Shown here one piece after another: positions 63,732-64,000 of a stretch of 64,000 nt of DNA (within the stretch, counting starts at the first letter, position 1; each line of letters opens with the position of its first letter). The position numbers and the translations under genes were made by a program. This DNA comes from Physella acuta. Its lineage: Eukaryota; Mollusca; Gastropoda; Physidae. Under the pieces are notes generated by a model, which was given only the letters and a program-made list of their open reading frames with translations, did no database searches and had not been told where the DNA came from. The stretch covers positions 248,001-312,000 of the forward strand of contig NW_026731687.1 of assembly GCF_028476545.1 (NCBI RefSeq), in the 5' to 3' direction.

Positions 63732-64000
63732 CTGGGGAATAAAGCAACCAGTTTTAAATGCGTGAATGAATGAAGGAAATGTCTAGAGTATTTTACTTAA
63801 ATAATAATCATTTTAAAAGTTTTTAAAAACCCACGTTTTCTGATTGAACTAAAAAGTAGAAAATAAATGCTATACATCACGATAACGCAAGCGATCACTC
63901 TACTATAAGCGATGAAAAACGTGGGGTGCCGAAGTAAAAGTTATATTACTATTGATTAGATAATACTATTGACTTTTATTAGGGAGCTTGTAGAGAGTCA
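63732..64000 (-). other. MYCBPAP intron running off the right edge
   Basis: AT-rich, ends at acceptor CCCCAG (63737-63732 on the minus strand). No further exon found. Confidence 0.6.

Overview
The window is animal genomic DNA, most likely from a mollusc (probably a gastropod). It has spliced genes with canonical GT-AG introns, TATA-type promoters with short non-coding first exons, a CBM14 chitin-binding gene in a family of secreted Pro/Tyr-rich proteins, several hAT MITEs with intact 8-bp target-site duplications, and tRNA-derived SINEs. Tandem repeats and poly-C/poly-G runs dominate. The species cannot be named from sequence alone. Every gene I can support lies on the minus strand.

Layout. 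(a) 1-1376: 5' part of a secreted Gln/Pro/Tyr-repeat protein (paralog A) that runs off the left edge, with a short 5'UTR exon and a TATA box. (b) 1.4-16.1 kb: intergenic DNA with hAT MITEs (one keeps a piece of transposase), a SINE, and arrays of 14-bp, 38-bp, AT-rich ~38-bp, CA and 21-bp units. (c) 16.2-21.7 kb: paralog B, a signal peptide plus a long Thr-Tyr-Pro-Ser-Gln-Pro-type repeat exon, a CBM14 exon, a C-x-C exon and a probable last exon. (d) 21.7-25.9 kb: intergenic, two hAT MITEs and a SINE-like copy. (e) 25.9-31.0 kb: paralog C, with a Tyr/Pro-rich exon spliced in phase to the same kind of C-x-C exon and no visible CBM14 exon. (f) 31.64-47.50 kb: a nearly uninterrupted 15.9-kb array of a 16-bp unit. 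(g) 47.56-47.78 kb: a hAT MITE. (h) 48.72-63.73 kb: the 3' two thirds or so of MYCBPAP (MYCBP-associated protein, an axoneme/sperm-flagellum protein). Six exons join in phase, but the introns are filled by arrays of 15, ~28, ~25, 21/26, 36/40 and 37-43 bp.

The most unusual pattern is that several intronic minisatellites are tandem copies of the exon-intron junction itself. In three MYCBPAP introns the repeat unit contains the real 5' splice site with adjoining exon bases, giving many decoy donors. In paralog B a 29-bp unit ending exactly at an exon carries the 3' splice site four times. Elsewhere a 38-bp repeat includes the target-site duplication plus the tip of a hAT terminal repeat. Boundary sequences therefore seem to seed tandem arrays in this genome. 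In MYCBPAP intron 3 the nearest units are 36 bp and stay in frame, so use of decoy donors would insert 12-residue repeats into the protein.

Paralogs A, B and C share strand, promoter layout, signal peptide and Pro-rich exon. B and C also share the C-terminal cysteine module. They look like a local cluster of secreted, probably chitin-associated extracellular matrix proteins. Most long open frames elsewhere in the window are by-products of repeat units whose length is a multiple of three.
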